Made by a program: the position numbers and the translations under genes. Below are positions 24,537 through 37,432 of a stretch of DNA of 64,000 nt, piece after piece. The notes below the pieces were generated by a model, which was not told the origin of the DNA, did no database searches, and worked only from the letters and a program-made list of their open reading frames with translations. The stretch lies in the NCBI GenBank assembly GCA_905183005.1, contig CAJJDO010000143.1, positions 124,001 through 188,000 on the forward strand, written 5' to 3'. The DNA comes from Paramecium pentaurelia. Taxonomy: Eukaryota; Ciliophora; Oligohymenophorea; Peniculida; Parameciidae. Each line of letters opens with the position of its first letter. The first letter of the stretch is position 1.

Positions 24537-25247
24537 ATGCCAAAAGGAAAGTAAACCAAATAAGAACAAGTTAAATAAACAGAAGTTGTTGACAAAAAAA
24601 TAAAAAAGGGAAAAAAAGCAAAAGCTAATGATGAACCAGCTGAATAGCCTGCATCACCACCTTAATCTCCAATAAGAAAAGGAAAAAAATAATAATAAGA
24701 AAAAAAACCAAAGGCTACAAAGGAAAGATTTAGTATTATTTAATTTGAAATAAGATAAACTTTATTACCCTGAGACTCCTAATTAATAATTCCCAAATTA
24801 ATTACAATAAAATGTCATCAATGTAATTGCTTCATTTGGAACTTCTGCACCATTAAAAGATATTACAAACAACCTTAATTTGTTCTATACAAATTAAATT
24901 GAAGAATAAGTAGTTCATAGCTTTTTGGCTTAAGCAGAAGAAACTGGAATTATTTATGAAAGATCTGGATAATATCATGTTGCTTAAGAATTAGTACCAC
25001 CTCAAGTATTAGAATATATACATATTTAGCCTTAACCAAAATAAGTTGTATCTTAAAATATTGAATAAGAAGCATTACCATTATAAGGAATAGAATCTGC
25101 TGTAAAATAACATTTAGATAACGACTAAATTGATTTTGAAGATTAAATTTAAAACTAAGTTAGCGAAAAAAAAGATGGTATATATTTATATAAATAATAA
25201 AAGTAATTAATGATAACGATGATAATTAGAATTTATTTGATAGTTGA
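24537..25247 (+). CDS. Lys-rich N-terminus plus small globular domain, unknown
   Basis: 220 aa with two introns (24733-24754, 22 nt; 25178-25203, 26 nt ending AAG). The first ~65 residues are Lys/Gln-rich (KKIKKGKKAKAND, KKQQQEKKPKATKE), suggesting nucleic-acid or microtubule contact. Then comes a compact region (VINVIASFGTSAPLKDITNNL ... GIIYERSGQYHVA) that could be a small helical or winged-helix-like fold. The C-terminus is acidic and Gln-rich. I do not recognise the family. Confidence 0.65.
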
Positions 25248-25298
25248 TTTATTCAAATTAATAATGTTTTTAATTTAACATAATTCTTAAATTTTATT

Positions 25299-26118
25299 TC
25301 ATTTTTATTTTATCAATTTAATGTAATAATCTTTCTATTTTTCATTTTCATTAATATCTAATAGTGTTATTGATTAATTAGCATATTATTCTATTGGATA
25401 TACAGTATCTAATTTTAAGAATTATTTAATCAAACAAAGTAATCTTAAATAATTAAGATATTTAATTACCTTAGTATTTCATAAGAATTATCATCAATTG
25501 GTTGTTTAAACCATTCTTCATTATAGAATAGTGTAAAGTAATATTAATAAATATCAAAATTTGTTTAATTTTCCATTTCAATTTATTATTTTAATTTATG
25601 GAACTTAATATAATCAGGATTAGTGTCACTAAATTCTTTTTTTATTTATTCATAATCATCCATAAATTTCTAAATATATTTATTTTTAATACTTTTCTCC
25701 ATCTTAATAATGTAGTCAATCTTTTATCAAAATCATCAATCATTATTTTTGTTTATTTACTTTGATTTTTCTTAAATTATTTAATCTCTTTTTTGTAATC
25801 TTCCTCTGTTTCAAAAATTTTATAAAAATGATTACACATTCCTGTATATTTTTCATCAGGAGCAATAAAATTGTATCCTGATTATAATTGAAAATAAGCA
25901 TATTGAACTGCACAAACCTTCATTATTCTAATATATAATTGATTATGTTTATCATCTAATTAATTTTTTTTAGTAGCTTCATGAAGCCAATTCACTAAAC
26001 CATTTAATAGTTTATCTCTTGATAAAATCACTCTTAATAAATTTTCAGCATTAAATCCTGATTATTGTATGTCAATCAATTAAATCTTAGGTGTATTCTC
26101 ATCAGATTTCTAATTCAT
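25299..26118 (-). CDS. helical protein, unknown
   Basis: 256 aa with two introns (25670-25692, 23 nt; 25444-25469, 26 nt ending AAG). The sequence is predominantly helical with aromatic and charged residues (NLLRVILSRDKLLNGLVNWL, KKFMDDYEQIKKEFSDT). No signal peptide, membrane segment or catalytic motif is seen. It is convergent with the previous gene (51 bp between stops) and lies 74 bp downstream of the minus-strand kinase. Confidence 0.68.
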
Positions 26119-26192
26119 TTATAATAAAATATAATATTTAATAAATAAATTATAAATGAAATTAAGCTTTATATAATATTCTAATTCTATTG

Positions 26193-28041
26193 TCAAATGT
26201 ATACTCTTAGTTTTATTGATTTATCTAGTTCTTCCTTAGTAGAATTTTCTGATAACAATACTTAACTTTCATCAAATTTTTCATATTTTGAAAAAGGATA
26301 ATCTGTTTCTAAATTAAGAAATTTCTCAATTAATATTAATAGACTATTGTTAAAATATTAAATTACGATTAATATCTTATATCGTTCTATTTGGTTATAT
26401 CATATTACAAAAATTTGCGAAGATGTTGATTCCAAAAAAAATAAAACCATTTAGCATATATTTCAAAGTCTGTAAGTTCCTTTTAAGAAATCAATCTATA
26501 AAATTTTTCTATGTTTTTAGGATATTAATGTTTTGCTTTTGAATTTATTAAATCGTTTTCTGCTACTTAAAATATTACCTTAGCTTAAAGTAAAAAATGA
26601 TAAGTAAATTTTTTCATCTCTTACACTTCTATGTCGTTTGATTGATAAAATCTTTATGACATTTACAATAATTTATTTTAAAATTATTGTTTGAATATTT
26701 CATTAATTTAATCCATTTATTAATTACAGAATCCAAAAGCATTCTCAAGTATCTTATAGATATATCCAATAAAACATGTCTAAATTAGTTGAAAATGATA
26801 AGCATCAAAATTGGGAAACTGTTTTTTTCTATTATATATATACGATATGAATTACACTATTAATTGAAATTGGTATTATAGATTCATTACTAGTTGTGCT
26901 TTACTTATCATCATAAATATAAAAAGATATGATTTTCTTAAAAGTTCATCTTTTTTTTATAGCTTATATTTAAATTCCTAAAGCTTACAAAATTAAATCT
27001 AATCATATTATTTTTGGTATGCCAATTGTCTTTCATATTTTAAAAATATAATTGATAAATTTGGTTCCTCATTTTTTAATTTTGTCTCAATAGGTAAAGC
27101 TTCATTAATAATAGTCACTAAAATTTATTGAATTATTACTTATATCTGATTTTAAAAGTTCATCCCAACTAGGTCTCTTTTCCTCATCAAAACTTAACAT
27201 CTTATTAATTAAATCTTATAAATAACATTTCAAATAATCAGGTTATTATTAACATAAATCAGGACAAACAAATGGTTTAGTTTTTAAAGATTTCTAAAAT
27301 TAATTACGTATAAAAGGATTCATTCCTTATGAAGGTATTTCAAGAAATGCTAATTCATATATAATAATTCCCAACTAAAATAATTTTAATTATTACAGAA
27401 AAAATATCACATTTTGTAGAAAATTTATCTCCAAAAACTATTTATGGTGCCATATAAGCAGGAGTACCCACTCTAGTCATATATTGCTTAATATTTATAT
27501 CATCCAATATTTTCCCCAATCCAAAATCTGTTAACTAATCTATTTAAGTAACTATGTACTTTTAAAGTAATCTTATCTTTTTCCTTAAACTCATATAAAA
27601 TATTTGCAGGTTTTAGATCTCTATGGATTATTTTATTTTAAATTAATGTTTAATAGCCCAGTATTATTTATCTAATCATATCAACAATTTATTCTAAAGA
27701 AAATTATTTTTTCCTTATGCTATAATCTAAAATTAGAGATTTCAAGTCTCCTCCTCTGCATCTATCCATAAATATGTAAATTTAATTTTAATCTTAAATG
27801 ATATCATATATCATAATTAAATTAGGATTTGAAGTTTTTTTGAGCAATTCAAGCAATTAAATTTCTTTAAAAACTTATGCCTTATAATGAATAATCTAAT
27901 TAAAATTAATAATACTTTAACACATAAGTCTTTATTTTTAAAATTGTCACTTTAACAAGCATAAACAATCCCAAAGGAACCTTTTCCTAATATTTCATCA
28001 GTATTGATGGAATAATGCGACACTTTAATATTTGAAGCCAT
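26193..28041 (-). CDS. Ser/Thr protein kinase with long C-terminal helical region
   Basis: 578 aa after five introns (27896-27915, 20 nt; 27535-27559, 25 nt; 27375-27396, 22 nt; 27118-27139, 22 nt; 26344-26366, 23 nt). Kinase motifs are in order: LGKGSFGIVYA, CVKII (VAIK lysine), HRDLKPANIL, TDFGLGK and GTPAYMAP, then IFSLGIIIYEL. Pattern and short N-terminus resemble the ULK/ATG1-like and related ciliate kinases, though I cannot assign the family firmly. The APE motif reads APQ, with Gln encoded by TAA. The last ~280 residues are helical, with YxxY-type repeats, and carry no known domain. Catalytic residues are intact. Confidence 0.88.
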
Positions 28042-28493
28042 ATTTATTAAAAATTTTAATAACTTTCTTATATAAAAAATTATATATATAATTATATACA
28101 GTATATAATAAATAAAATATCTAACAATCCTTCTTTTTCATTATCTTATAAAAACTGATTAAGTTTATAGGTTAATTAATAAAAAACTGAATTTCTTTCT
28201 ATTATTAAGAAGATTAATAAATAGATTACATAATTAATATACAAGTCTTGAGTCATTTTAAAAACAAATAAAATAAAGGATAAATAGAAATATTTTATAA
28301 AATAATTCTCCTTACAAATTTTAAATGAAAATTTTTAATTTTTATAGACCTATATAGAACCTAAATAAGTTTAATGCCTTGAAAATTAGAGAACTTTTCT
28401 AATTTATGATTTTATATTAGGATTTGATTAAATTATATAAAATTTTAGAATAAAGTGATTTGACATATTCAGATTTATGATTTATATTTAAAA
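28042..28493. other. intergenic, divergent promoters
   Basis: About 450 bp of AT-rich DNA lies between the start codons of the minus-strand kinase and the plus-strand channel. No ORF, RNA gene or repeat is evident. It includes a short TA-rich dinucleotide run near 28085-28110. Confidence 0.5.
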
Positions 28494-31400
28494 ATGAAAT
28501 AAGATGATGTTTAGTCTCCTTAATTGTGTGATGATCACATACCTAAGCTTACGAATCCTAGAAGATCAGCTATTTTCAAGGCTACTAATGACATAAACTT
28601 AACTAAATTAGATACCAAGTACTAAAAGAAAAATGACATTTTAGTGGCTTAAATCTAAAAAATAGTTAAGCATATGCCTTCTGATGATAGAGAATTAAAA
28701 GCTGAGAGACATCTATATGATGCTTATTATCTAAGGACAATCAGAAATGATATTGATATGTCTAATAAAGTGTTTTTAAAATTTTTATGGAAAATTGAAA
28801 ATAGTAGAAATTGGAGTGTGATGCTCTTAACAATTACATTATTGTATCAGATTCTTACATTCTTTGAGAAGCCCTTTCCAAATTCAGATTAATTAGAAAA
28901 TTCATTAATTTCTAAATTGGAACTTGGTATATTGATTTTGTTGGTTTTTGACTTTATTATTACATTCATTTTATTAGCCACCAAAAAGAATGATGGTGGT
29001 TTCTAATTTAATACTAAAAGAATGTTAAAATTGATATTTATTTTATTGTGTGGAATGGATTTTATAAACTATCAATATGATCAAACTCAATTAAGATTTA
29101 GTCGAATGATAAGACCCATTCTTATGATATTTTATTCAAAAGATTTGAGAAGAAATCTAAAAGGAATTGCAAATGCTAGTAGAGATTTGCTTCTATTATT
29201 TTTACTTTATGCAATTATAATATCAACATTTTCTTTTATTGGAATAAACTTAATTGGTTAATTGTAAATTGTAGATGAGGATACTTAAGATTATGGAGAT
29301 TTCTTTAAATTATTTAATATGTTATTTATGACAGCCACTCTTGATTTCTACCCAGATATTATGATACCTGTTTTATTTTAGGAAACTTATTATGTATTCT
29401 TTTTTGTGATATATATAATTCTATTTTTATTTCTCTTTTAACCTATCCCATTAGCTATTGTGTATGAAGGATTTCGTAAACATAGAATGTAAATAGCAAT
29501 TTAAGATATTATCAAATAAAAATCAGCTATGATGGCTAGTTTCATTTCACTTGATTCTAATGATGTTGGTTTCTTAACTGAAAACCAATTCAAAAAATTT
29601 CTAAAAACCTTTTATCGAGATTAATTAACAGATGATCAAATAAAAATCATATTTTAAGAAATTGATAAAGATTTTAAGTAATATTATTTTCTTAAATAGT
29701 GATAAGATACAATTTGATGAATTTAATTAATTGTTAACAGTATTGTAGAATAGCAAAAATATATCATTACCTAAAATGAAATCATTAAAATGTTGGGAAT
29801 AATTCAGAACATTTTGTAATAAATATGGAGTAAAAAAGATTATTGAATCTTGGGTAATTATTGATTTGAGAATAGGGATTTATTATATTTATGCTAGTTA
29901 TAACTATATTAAATTGTTCTCTTATAATAACAGCATTTTTTATAGATGATTTTGAAATATTAAGTGTATTTGATATTATTGATACAGTGTTTTTAGGAAT
30001 TTATATTTTTGAATGTTTGATTAAAATAATAGGAATTGGTATTGTAGATTTCTTTAATGATGGATGGTATTATTATTAATCATTAAAATTAGGAATGTTT
30101 TTGATTTGAGTATAATAATTCTATAAATCCTATTTGATTTCATTTTATTTTCATTTGTTACTGGAAATATTGTTTAATCTATAAAAGCAAATAGAATATT
30201 AAGAATTGCTAAAATTTAAAAAGCATTTCGTATATTTAGAGCATTTAGATCAATCAAATTAGTTGGATTTTTATTATAAGGTTTAGAAATCTTTGCTTAT
30301 GTGAAAAATTTACTTTATAAAATAATAATTTGTATACCACTTATTTTAAGATTAATTTTACCAGTTTAAATAGTTTTTTTTACATATGCTTGTGTTGGAA
30401 TTTATATATATGGAGGTTTAGAAATTAATACAGAAAATCCATTTTCAAATACTTCATGTGATCCAAATGAATTTAGATTTTAATGGGGATAATGTAAATA
30501 TTCAGATTTTAATTCATTCAGTGGATCATATTTGATGATGCTACAAATATTTACAGCTGCCTCTTGGGGATAAATAGTTTTTTAATTATCTTATGAAACT
30601 AAAACTTTAGTAGTTCCAATGATTTTTGTAGGTTCGTTTGTTTTCTTATCTATTTTTTTATTAGCTCTGATTGGAGGATTAGTTTGGGAAGTATTCACTG
30701 TAGTTTCTAAGACTTTATTTCAATAAGAATTGGAAAAATATAAACCAGAAGAAAGAGCAGTTGTGGAATTAAATTATTAAGATGAAGCAATATTGGGCAG
30801 TAGTTTTGGAACAGATAATGATCTTAAAAGTGTATAAGAACTTAGTAATGTAATACAATTATAGAAAAAAACAGCTATTTTAAATGATGACAATCCAGAT
30901 ATCTTAGAATTTAAACCAAGAAGTTCTAGATTGAAAGCATATTAAAATGATTTAATTGAGATTCCTATTGAGATTGAACCTCAAATAGATACTAAGACAT
31001 ATAATAAAGTATTAAATGTAGGATTTATTACTAATAAAGTTATAAAGAAGATAAAACCATAAGGAGATTTTATATAAATTATTTAGGAATCTAAGTTTGA
31101 AATTCAAAAGATTTATTGTGATTATTTTATAGATTATAATGAATTTTTAGAATAGAAATTTATTAAACAATCGTATAATATTTATAATGTAACATCAGAG
31201 TATGTAGTTCATATAAGAAATGAAATAAAAAAGGATGAAAATTTTAAGAAAAAGCATATTAATATTTCCAATCATGATTTATTGATATAGAATGCAGTAT
31301 TGAGAGACACTAGTGAAGTTTATATCAAAAAATAAGAAGAAGAATTTTTAAAACATGAATTTGGATAAAAATTTGATTTGATTAAGGAATTAAAATTTAA

Positions 31401-32241
31401 AAATAAATTTAAAATAGAAAGTAAAATTTTATTCTCTTTAATGGGAATCTTAAAATTTCCAAAACCAAATATAAAATATTTTTTTTAGATTTTATATCTA
31501 ATTGAGAATTACTTTACTTATTAATTGCTTCCTGATAATTCATTTTTTAAATTAATTCACTCTATAGATGGTAGATGGTATTTAATTAGTATTGAAAATA
31601 ATTAAATAGTGTTCACAAAAATAGGTTATGGTCCTTGGACTTATGAAACAATATTATTTGAGACAGGTTAAATGAGAATATGTGAAAATCTAAAGTTTAT
31701 GAAAGATTTAAAAAATTAAGAAATTAAATATCATATTAAAGAATTTCATTAAAGTATGAATAAGATGGCAAAACAATTTGATATAGATGAAAATAAAATT
31801 GATATCAGAAGTACTATTGTATTGTATCAAATTAAAAATTAAAAATATTAACCAACTAATACAACCACACCAAGAACTTATGAAAAAAGTAAAATTTTAA
31901 ACTATTTGACTATGAGTTCTTAAGTAAGATAGAGATTCGCAGATGTTGATCTACTTTAAGATGATCTGAAACAAGATTCTTATATTTAATATATAAATAA
32001 TTAAGATGAAACTCATAAACATGTTAGTTAAACAATTATTTTTGTTTTATCTAAGATTTAAGCTTAGGAGGGAAGAATAACTTATCAAAATTAAGTCATG
32101 TTAGCATAATTTATATAGGATTTGGCAAGAGTAATCAAGAATTATTCATAAAATTTTTTCTAATAATTAGAGGATCTATATTCAATGAGAAGTAATTAAA
32201 GAAGTATGAAATCAAGATAAAAAACCCATATATCTAAATGA
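28494..32241 (+). CDS. two-pore cation channel (TPC family) with EF-hands between the domains
   Basis: 1225 aa after three introns (29678-29699, 22 nt; 29854-29875, 22 nt; 30067-30092, 26 nt). Two six-helix channel units are present. Domain I has TM segments from about residue 100 and a pore ending ATLDFYPDIMIPV, close to the TPC signature (NNPDVMMP). Between the domains (about 340-420) are EF-hand-like loops DSNDVGFLTENQF and DKDFNDKIQFDEF, as in plant TPC1. Domain II carries an Arg-rich S4 (NRILRIAKIQKAFRIFRAFRSIK, about 545) and a second pore (GSYLMMLQIFTAASWGQI, about 655). A ~500-residue cytosolic C-terminus follows. Probably an endolysosomal or plasma-membrane calcium/sodium channel gated by voltage and calcium; gating is inferred from the family. 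Confidence 0.85.
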
Positions 32242-32540
32242 TAGTTAATTTTATTTATTGTCAATAATAAAATTTTTATAAAGTATATTGAATTAACAAT
32301 CTATTATTTTCTTTTTATTTTATTAGATTAAATTTAAATATTAATCTATAAATATTTTCTTGATTGATAAATTCAGAAGTTCACAATTCTTTTGTAAAGA
32401 AAATTATTTTATTAAGATTTAATATCATAATAATTTTAATAAAATTATGTATTTTTGGAATAAAATGTAAATTAATTAATATTGTTATATTATTAATAAC
32501 TAATATTAGTAAATCCCATATATAAATATAATGAGAAATA
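32242..32540. other. intergenic between convergent genes
   Basis: About 300 bp between the stops of the channel gene and hybrid kinase A, AT-rich with several short TTAAT/ATTAA repeats. No ORF or RNA gene apparent. Confidence 0.45.
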
Positions 32541-34908
32541 TCAAATAATTTTAGGTATATTTTTAATTACAACTTAAAGTTATTTTAGAAAAACTGGCTT
32601 AATGATGATATCAAGCATACCCAGAGCTTTACATTATGTTTCAGTCTCGTAATCATCATGAGCAGTACATGCTATTATGGGAATCCTTTTAATTTAATTA
32701 GTTTTCATTAATTCAATAAGTATTGATGTGGCTCTGAATTAATAATTATTAATTACTTAAACCCATTTAAAATAGGCATATCTAAATCCATTAAAATAAA
32801 TTTAATTTTTGAATGATTTTCTTTAGTTTTATTAATACATTCACTTCCATCATAAGCATGCATGAAATTAGCATATCCAAATCTTTTTAACATCATTAAA
32901 AGTGCATCATGATTAAATGGTTCATCATCAACAATCATAATATATTAATCTTTTTCCACAACTAATTCTTAATTGGAATCTATTCCACCATCTTTAAAAC
33001 TAAACTATCTTAAAAATGAATTCACATCAAAAATAGATGAAGATCTTTTATTGAACAATTATGAATGTTTACTTTGAACTTAAGATTAAGGTTATGCAAT
33101 AATCTATTTTAAATTTCTTATATGTTTAATTTATTCTATTTTAATTTCTTAACTTTGAGGTTCATCTCCAATTTAATCACTTACTTCCTATATTTCATCC
33201 ATATGATCTTATTAATTAATTATTAAATTTATTTCTGATCTATCAGAACTTAAACTACCAAACCCTATATCTGATACACCTTTATTAATGTTTAATTCTT
33301 ATAATATTGAAAAATTGAATTCAAACTCTTCTTATTTAAGAATTTGTAAATAACCTTTATTTCCATTTAATAAATGAATTAATTTATTTGCTACAAATAA
33401 AGTTGTTCCCAATTTGTGATTCCAAGAGCGTTTAATTGATTTCAAAAGATTTTAATGAGATTAAAATTACAAATTGTAATCCCCCATCATTTCTTAAGTC
33501 ATTCCTATTCCAGAATCTTTTATGGCAAAATTCAATGTTCCTTAATTCATTTCTACAGTCAAATGAATTGTTCCATTTTTATTTGAATGTCTATAAGCAT
33601 TATTTAATAAATTATATAGTATTCTTTCCAATTTTAATGAATCAGTATTTAAAACAATATAACTACAATATATTATTAATAATACCCTTTATAATCTTTG
33701 AATTGAATATTTTCTATTAAGATACGTAATTTTATTGATTTAGCTTTACACTACTCTCTAATAAGGTCTTTAACATTTTAAATAATTTATTTTAAAGTAA
33801 TACGAGAAGTTTAGAATGTCATCGAATCTGAATTAACATAGTCTAAAAAATCCAAAATACCATACAATTAACATTTTTATTAGATGTAGATTTAAGAAAG
33901 AATGATCTTTTAATATGGTAGTACATTCAAATCAGTAAGCATAGATGTAATTTTTGCCAATGCTTAATTTAATGGAGTTTTGAGTTTGTGAGAGAATATT
34001 TAAGATAAATTTTATCTAAATTTTCTTTTTGATCCTTTTAATTTATAATATAAGAGACTATCTAATTTAGTAAAGTTTAAAATATAATCTTAAGCCTTAT
34101 TTCTTGTTATTTATACTCTATATATATCTTTGTTGTTTATTTCTGATGGTATATATAGAATATAAAATAAATTAGAATTTTCTTTTTCATAAACTTTGAG
34201 TAATTCTTCAGCTGAATAACAATAATATGTTTTTTTCCATTCAGGATAAAATATATCTTTTAAACTTGGTATAGAATCTTATGCTTAATAAATTTAATAA
34301 TGAGATTCATTAATTTAATTTATAGATAATACATTTTTTCTTTGATTATGATGGTTAAATTTATTTTTATTTTGATTATTATTATGATTTAAAATTTCTT
34401 AATGGTTAATATTAAATTTCCTACAAAATTCATTTGTATTAGGTTTTTCTTATCTTTTATAATTTTTATATTGCAAATATACATCAAACAGATATAAGAC
34501 TCCTAATTCTATAATCGTTTACTAATATGATTTATTATGAACACTATTAAATTAGTTAATGCAAAAAATTAACATTGCAATAACTGCAAATTAATTAAGT
34601 ATTACAAAGTCTTTTTTTATATTATATATATATATGACTATCCAAAAATCAGTTTAACCAAACATGGATAATGATTTTGCTAATAGAAACAACAATAAAA
34701 TCACTTTTGAATGAAATATAAAACAATCTATTTTTATAGTGATTATATGTACTTAACAATAAAATATAAAATGTATACCTATAATCAATACAACTTCTAT
34801 TAAATTCAAAATTAACACAATATATTTCTGTTCAATAATTGAAAATGGAATTGAAATTAATTGAAGTAGAAAAATGAGCCTTACATTATGTTCGATTTCA
34901 TTAAGCAT
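32541..34908 (-). CDS. hybrid sensor histidine kinase A (tandem member 1), full catalytic motifs
   Basis: 773 aa, two introns (33663-33685, 23 nt; 32734-32756, 23 nt ending CAG). Five or six hydrophobic segments fill the first ~170 residues and a linker follows. The dimerisation/phosphoacceptor helix with SHKLKTPLN is near residue 308. The HATPase has N-box YNLLNNAYRH, G1 DSGIGM and G2 KLGTTLFVANKL. A Ser/Gln-rich linker leads to a C-terminal receiver with VDDEPFNHD, phosphoacceptor Asp in MDLDMP, ACTAHDD and a KP lysine. The His of the H-box is followed by Lys rather than the usual Glu/Asp. It should autophosphorylate and pass phosphate to its own receiver; the stimulus is unknown. It is the downstream-most of three tandem paralogues. 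Confidence 0.92.
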
Positions 34909-34940
34909 ATTAGTATTGTTAATATTAATAATATATTAAA

Positions 34941-37109
34941 TCATATTTGTAATTAAGAAGTGAAACATACCAATGATCTTTTTCTGCCATCTTCTATATT
35001 AGTTATTTATTAAAATGCTTCTCTTAGTGTTTTAACAAATACTGGTTTCATTACAACATAAAGCATACCAACTTAAATACATTTATCTATTGTTTCTTTA
35101 TCATCATGAGCAGTGCAACCAATTATTGGTATGTAATCTAATTTTTAATCTAACATCATATCTACTAAAATTCTTGTAGCCTTAATAATTATATTATAAT
35201 AATACTTCCATTCCTCCCATTATAGGCATATCTAAATCCATAATAATTATGGAAATTTCACCTTATTTCTCCTTAACTAAATCAATTGCTTATTGTCCAT
35301 TATATGCTTTTAGAAATTATTTATAACCCATATTCTTCATCATTAAAATCAATGTATCATGATTAAAAGGTTCATCATCTACAATTAAAATTTTCTGATC
35401 AAAATCCATCAAAATTCTATTTGCAAAAGATGATCTAACCCTTTTTAAAGTAGAAGGTGTTTTAAAAGTTTTTGGTTAATTAATTGGATAAATAATTGGA
35501 GTATTTGCTGATGGTTCACGTATAACTTTTGAAGAATTAAATAGTGATAATGATTTTGGTTTAATCAAAATAGAATTATTATGTGTTTAATCATTATTGA
35601 TTTCATTTTTAACAGTTTTTTTACTTTTTTATTTTAACATAAAACCAATAGTGAACTATTCTAATGATCCATCAGTTGTTTTATTTTCTTTAATTATTAA
35701 TTTGAATTTGAATTCTGTTCCCTAATCAGATGAAGTAATTTAAAGATGTTACTCATAATCATTTAATATATTAATTAAATGATTTGTTATTTCTAATGAT
35801 AATTTAATTTCTTTTTTAATAGCTATTGATTTTTTTTTATATTAAAATTCCATTTAGGATTAAATCCATTAATTTATATTTAATAGTTCTTCATTATTAA
35901 ACAGGAATTCACTAACATTAATGATAAAAATGACCTCTGAGTTTGATTTGTCTATATATAAATTTAATGTAATTTAACCATTTTATGGAGTGTATCTATA
36001 GGTTAAATTAAGCAAATTGTATAGAACTCTTTCTAATTTAAGTAAATCTGATAAAATATAAAATCTATAAAATGGTTATTTCTAAGAATTTACTTATCGA
36101 TGTTATTTAAGGGAATATTCTCAACAAAAATTGAGAATAGAATCTTTTTGTTTTGACATTAAGATTCTATTAATTCATTAAGTGTATATAAGAATGATTT
36201 CATATTAATTTTATAATATTATATTGTGGTTTGATCACATTATGGATTAAGAAATTCCAAAAGATCTGATATTTAAAAATATTACAATTTAGAGTTTATA
36301 TATGCAGGTTTAATATAATTTTATTTGATATTATTGTCCATTTCAGTGTAATTGTAAGCAGATGATAAGAAACCTAAGGAAGCATTTAAAGGAGTTTTTA
36401 ATTTGTGAGCAAATATATCATAAAAGTATTTTTTGAATTTATTAAACTTCCATCTCATTTATCTTTAATGAAAATTATCAATTTTAATAAATGCAATTAT
36501 AATGAAATCTTTTCTTCCAAATTTTTTATATATAATATTATATTTAGTTTTGATTTTCTTTTCTTAATCAATTTATGTAGCAATATAATGATATTAAGAA
36601 TCTAAATTCTCTAAATTTTAAATATGTTCTATAAATTTTTGATAATCATTAAATACTATGCTAGGTTTCCAACCACATTAATTTTAAGGAGTACTAGCTA
36701 ATTCTTTATCTAAATAAGCTTTAATTTAGAAATTTTATTTATCATTACTTTAATTTGTAGTCATTTATAAATAATTATTATTGAATTTTGAGGTAGTTTT
36801 TGAAAGTTCATTAAATTTATGATCAAATATTTTAAAAATTATTAATTACTTGATTTCTTAAATAATTAAATTTTCTGCTATTTGTATATTTGAATCCTGT
36901 TCATTTTAATTAAAAATCTGATAAACTAAAATGACAATACAATAATTGAGTTACTGAAAATAAGCAAAATTAAGTTGACCATCATATTATATAGAATATA
37001 TGATAATATTGATTGTTAATTATATAAATTTACAATATTTAAGTATTTGATTATGTTTTTCTTATTTGAATATTTGTAAAAGATAAATTAAAAACCAAAT
37101 TGACTTCAT
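34941..37109 (-). CDS. hybrid sensor histidine kinase B (tandem member 2), degenerate ATP-binding domain
   Basis: 704 aa, two introns (36065-36093, 29 nt; 35181-35205, 25 nt ending AAG). N-terminal hydrophobic segments are followed by the H-box AHKLKTPLN near residue 233. N-box YNLLNLTYRY keeps its Asn, but the stretch where G1 (DxGxG) belongs reads INVSEFLFNNEE, and only a G2-like QGTEFKFKL remains. The receiver is complete (VDDEPFNHDTL, MDLDMPIMGG, GCTAHDD, MKPV). Its stop lies 32 bp upstream of the next gene's start on the same strand. ATP binding looks impaired, so it may act as a phosphotransfer partner of its neighbours; this is inference. Confidence 0.9.
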
Positions 37110-37432
37110 TCCATAATAGTATATTTATACAGCATTGTGAAAGAACAAAATAATTATTAGAAGTTCTTCACTTTTTTTTATCTTAATTTTGAGGAAGTAA
37201 TGTACTTGTTATATGAATGGACAAATTTACTTATAGTAAACAATAAAATCAATGAATTGCACACTATTATAGGGATTTCATTGACTAATATACTATTGAT
37301 TATATCCAATAGAACAATAGCACCAAACATAATATAAAACTATGTTGTTTTCTGGTTCATCTAATAATTAATAATAATATGTAATATTCAATTTATTATA
37401 GACAGAAATAAGAAGAGAATCATAATCTAAAA

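Noticed and set aside
33436..33720. Plus-strand 94-aa ORF
   Set aside because: Antisense to the HATPase domain of hybrid kinase A, spanning its N-box, G1 box and an intron.
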